This document shows, piece by piece, positions 5,049-7,330 of a DNA stretch of 7,330 nucleotides. The stretch is taken from positions 1 through 7,330 of the forward strand of contig JAACEA010000040.1 of the NCBI GenBank assembly GCA_009936695.1, given 5' to 3'. The position numbers and the translations under genes are program-made. The DNA comes from Planctomycetia bacterium (GTDB taxonomy: Bacteria > Planctomycetota > Phycisphaerae > Phycisphaerales > SM1A02). The stretch's first letter is position 1; each line of letters starts with the position of its first letter. The notes beneath the pieces were generated by a model. It had not been told where the DNA came from. It saw nothing but the letters and a program-made list of their open reading frames with translations, and searched no databases.

Positions 5049-6473
5049 ATGCGTGCATCCCCGACCCAGGCCTTTCACCCCCGCTTCATCGCCACGATGG
5101 CCGTGGGGCTTGGATTCCTCTCCGCGACCGCCGTTGGTTGCATGCCGGGCCCCACGTCGCAGGACGATGCGCCTCGGACCGAGACCAGGACGATCGAGGT
5201 CATCGCGACCGACGGGGAGACCGTGGTCGTGATCGATGGCGAACGCCATGACGGCGAGGTCCGCATGGACGAAGCGAGCGGGATGTTCATCCTCATGGAC
5301 GGCGACGAGGAGGTTCGACGACTCGCGATCCCCGGCGGCGCGAGGGCGGGTGATCGAGACGGAGCCGCCTCGAGGCGGACGATGCTCGGAATTGCGATGG
5401 CGGACGTGGAGGACGGGGTCCGGGTCGCGGGCGTCATGCCCGACTCCGCCGCCGCCCGCGTCGGACTCCGCGAAGGGGATGTGATCGTCGCGATCGGTGG
5501 AACACGCGGAGACATGGGGCGGGTGAACACGTCGACCCTCGCGAAGACGATCTCGGAACGGTCACCGGGAGAACGAGTGCGACTGAAGGTCCGTCGCGAA
5601 GGCGAGATCCTGACCCTCGCGCCGAAGCTCGGTGCCGGGGATCCGGATGACGCCTCCCGCGACGGCGACCGCGGGGAATCGGCTTCGATGGAGAACTTCG
5701 CCCGCGAGATGGAAGTCGTGATCCGGGAGATGATCGGCGATCGCTTCGGCGACGACGAGGACGAGATCTCCATGGAGTTCGAGTACGACGTGGAATTCGA
5801 CCACGACAACGACCGCCGCGAGGGCGAGGATCATCGCGGGCACCGGGACGACATGTTCGAAGAGATGCTCCACCACGTCGAGGGGATGATGGAGGAGGCC
5901 CATCACGAGTTCGCCGGCTGGATGGAGGACATCGCCGAACGATCCGGACACTGGGCGGCCGAGGCCGAGCATCGCCTTCACGAATTCGCCGAGATGAGCG
6001 ATCACCGCATGCACGAACTCGCGGAGATGACCGACGCGCGGATGAACGGTTTCTCGGAGGAGGTCGAGCGGCAACTCGGGCGAATCATGGAGCGGCAGGA
6101 CGACGGCCGTCGCGAGATCGAGATGATGTTCCGCGAGCGTGACGTCCGATTCAAGGAACGCGGCATGGAGCTTCAGCGGAGCCTGGGCGAATCCGGGCGG
6201 AAACTGACGGAGACCCTGAAGCAGTTCGCGGAGCATCACAAGCGGCTCGCCGAGGAGAACCGCCGCCTCAACGAGCGCGTCGAACGGCTCGAGCAGGCGG
6301 TCCGCCGGATGATGTCCGGGGACGGGCCCGGTCGGGACCGTGACGATGACGACCGGATGCGTGGCGACGACGCCGAGGATCAGCGGGGACGATCGGCCGA
6401 ACGGAGACGATCGCGAGACGGTGATTCGGAGGATCCGGATCGCCCGCGTCGTCGCGGCGGCGATCGCGACTGA
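5049..6473 (+). CDS. PDZ-domain lipoprotein with His/Met-rich segment and coiled coils
   Basis: This 474-residue protein begins with a basic start and a hydrophobic stretch (15-30) ending ATAVGC, a plausible lipobox with Cys31 as the lipidated residue, so it is probably membrane-anchored and faces the periplasm. Residues 40-92 look like small beta repeats. Residues 111-195 form a PDZ domain (LGIAMADVEDGVRVAGVMP, then GLREGDVIVAIGG). No trypsin-like or other protease domain is present, so this is not a DegP/HtrA enzyme. Residues 210-300 are acidic and rich in His and Met. Residues 297-351 contain 11-residue repeats (for example HRLHEFAEMSD and HRMHELAEMTD), then a leucine-zipper-like coiled coil at 383-420, then a disordered Arg/Asp tail. 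Its function is unknown; a scaffold or adaptor role in the envelope is inference. It follows mrp on the same strand after 165 bases. Confidence 0.85.
   Translation: MRASPTQAFHPRFIATMAVGLGFLSATAVGCMPGPTSQDDAPRTETRTIEVIATDGETVVVIDGERHDGEVRMDEASGMFILMDGDEEVRRLAIPGGARAGDRDGAASRRTMLGIAMADVEDGVRVAGVMPDSAAARVGLREGDVIVAIGGTRGDMGRVNTSTLAKTISERSPGERVRLKVRREGEILTLAPKLGAGDPDDASRDGDRGESASMENFAREMEVVIREMIGDRFGDDEDEISMEFEYDVEFDHDNDRREGEDHRGHRDDMFEEMLHHVEGMMEEAHHEFAGWMEDIAERSGHWAAEAEHRLHEFAEMSDHRMHELAEMTDARMNGFSEEVERQLGRIMERQDDGRREIEMMFRERDVRFKERGMELQRSLGESGRKLTETLKQFAEHHKRLAEENRRLNERVERLEQAVRRMMSGDGPGRDRDDDDRMRGDDAEDQRGRSAERRRSRDGDSEDPDRPRRRGGDRD
5970..6101 (+). repeat. Four tandem 33-base (11-residue) coding repeats
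   Basis: Inside the lipoprotein gene, residues 308-351 divide into four 11-residue units: HRLHEFAEMSD, HRMHELAEMTD, ARMNGFSEEVE and RQLGRIMERQD. The first two are 8 of 11 identical; the others keep Leu/Met at position 3 and the mixed charged/hydrophobic pattern. An 11-residue period is the hendecad of right-handed or straight coiled coils. DNA identity is low enough to suggest old duplication under protein-level selection, although shared helix periodicity could also account for units 3 and 4. Confidence 0.6.
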
Positions 6474-6505
6474 CCCCCCGATCGCTCGACGCGCGCCCGA
6501 ACGAG

Positions 6506-6542
6506 GAACGCGGGCCCGATCCACCGGATCGGGCCCGCGTTC
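6506..6542. terminator. Strong 17-bp stem-loop between convergent genes
   Basis: A perfect 17-bp inverted repeat (arms 6506-6522 and 6526-6542, left arm GAACGCGGGCCCGATCC) surrounds an ACC loop. It lies 32 bases after the lipoprotein stop and 47 bases after the kbl stop on the other strand, the expected place for a bidirectional terminator. Only a weak TTT follows on the plus strand and no U-run on the minus strand. Confidence 0.75.
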
Positions 6543-6589
6543 GTGTTTCGCACGCCGCTGCCATCACCATCAGTCGCGACCGGCCGGGC

Positions 6590-7330
6590 TCAGAACTCCG
6601 CCTTCAGGACCTCGAGCTTCTCGATGAAGGTGTCGAGGTGCGACGTCTCGTGCGCCGCCGAGATCTGGCAGCGGAGTCTCGCCTCGCCCTCGGGCACCAC
6701 GGGATAGCCGAAGCCGATCACGAAGACCCCGAGTTCGAGGAGCCGCTTGCTCATCGCGATGGCCTTGGCGGTGTCGTGGACGATGATCGGCAGGATCGCG
6801 GTCGGACTCTCGAGCACGTCGAATCCCACCCGCCGGATCCCGTCACGGGCGTATGCCACGTTGTCACGAAGTCGCGCGACCCGCCCGGGTTCGTTCATGA
6901 GAATCTCGATCGCCTTGTCCGCGCTGCAGGCGACGGTCGCCGGGAGGGCGTTCGAGAACAGGGTGGGTCGGCCCCGCTGGATCATCAGGTCGATCATCTC
7001 CCGGGAGCCGGCCATGTAGCCGCCCGCACCACCGCCCAGGGCCTTTCCGAGGGTGCTGGTGAACAGATCGATCCGGTCGCCGGGCATGCCCCAGTGCTCA
7101 TGGGTTCCGCGACCGGTCTTGCCCATGACACCGGTTCCGTGGCTGTCGTCGACGATCAACTTCGCGTCGTACTCGTCGCAGATCGCCCGGAGCGTCGGCA
7201 GATCGGCGATGTCGCCTTCCATGCTGAAGACCCCGTCGGTGACCAGCCAGATCTGCCCGTTCACCTCGGGATTCGCCTTCGCGGCCTCCAGTCGCTCGCG
7301 AAGGTGATCGAAGTCGTTGTGGCGGTAGAC
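6590..7330 (-). CDS. kbl: Glycine C-acetyltransferase (2-amino-3-ketobutyrate CoA ligase), C-terminal part
   Basis: The window holds the last 246 residues of a PLP-dependent alpha-oxoamine synthase; about 150 N-terminal residues lie beyond the right edge. Kbl cleaves 2-amino-3-ketobutyrate with CoA to glycine and acetyl-CoA in cytoplasmic threonine breakdown, after threonine dehydrogenase. Motifs seen: TDGVFSMEGDIADL, VDDSHGTGVMGKTGRGTHEH (Asp that contacts the PLP ring nitrogen), and TSTLGKALGGGAGGY, whose Lys (codon 7043-7045) is the expected Schiff-base lysine. RPTLFSNALP, FGYPVVPEGEARLR and QISAAH follow. The GRGTHEH and FGYPVVP blocks closely match Kbl as I recall it; BioF (7-keto-8-aminopelargonate synthase) is the main alternative and fits less well. 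No tdh is visible, as that side is cut off. The frame is open through base 7330. Confidence 0.9.
   Translation of the reverse strand, partial: VYRHNDFDHLRERLEAAKANPEVNGQIWLVTDGVFSMEGDIADLPTLRAICDEYDAKLIVDDSHGTGVMGKTGRGTHEHWGMPGDRIDLFTSTLGKALGGGAGGYMAGSREMIDLMIQRGRPTLFSNALPATVACSADKAIEILMNEPGRVARLRDNVAYARDGIRRVGFDVLESPTAILPIIVHDTAKAIAMSKRLLELGVFVIGFGYPVVPEGEARLRCQISAAHETSHLDTFIEKLEVLKAEF

Noticed and set aside
5562..6524. A 320-codon open frame on the minus strand opposite the PDZ lipoprotein.
   Set aside because: The plus-strand frame has a signal peptide, PDZ domain and ribosome site; the minus frame has no recognisable domain and runs into the terminator stem.

Overview
The window is GC-rich, densely coded bacterial DNA. 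Every complete gene ends in TGA. Three things suggest a planctomycete, possibly Phycisphaerae: a GspG-like pseudopilin ending in a DDIIVAGGG-type tail, an EF-G-like GTPase with degenerate switch motifs, and lineage-specific secreted proteins. This assignment is an inference from gene style, not from a marker gene. I see no mobile element, CRISPR array, rRNA or convincing tRNA.

Layout. (1) 1-535, minus: the first 178 residues of an EF-G-like translational GTPase that continues beyond the left edge. (2) 536-921: a divergent intergenic region. (3) 922-1458, plus: trmL, a tRNA wobble 2'-O-methyltransferase. (4) 1459-1718: a spacer with two abutting hairpins (1631-1675). (5) 1719-2765, plus: a type II secretion/type IV pilin-like pseudopilin. 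(6) 2794-3531, minus: a small helical secreted protein of unknown function, convergent with the pseudopilin. (7) 3532-3785: a divergent spacer with several GC hairpins, two sharing the stem CCTCCC/GGGAGG. (8) 3786-4883, plus: an Mrp/ApbC-type Fe-S carrier ATPase gene, cut in two by one in-frame TAG where the family normally has Trp. (9) 4884-5048: a spacer with a 16-bp perfect palindrome. (10) 5049-6473, plus: a probable lipoprotein with a PDZ domain, a His/Met/acidic segment, 11-residue repeats and a coiled coil. (11) 6506-6542: a 17-bp stem-loop between convergent genes. (12) 6590-7330, minus: the C-terminal 246 residues of a glycine C-acetyltransferase (Kbl), continuing past the right edge.

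The genes do not form one pathway. They are mostly housekeeping functions (translation GTPase, tRNA modification, Fe-S assembly, threonine/glycine metabolism) mixed with envelope proteins (pseudopilin, secreted helical protein, PDZ lipoprotein). I find no multi-gene novel system. The points most worth a second look are the amber codon in mrp, the inverted repeats in three leader regions, and the architecture of the PDZ lipoprotein.
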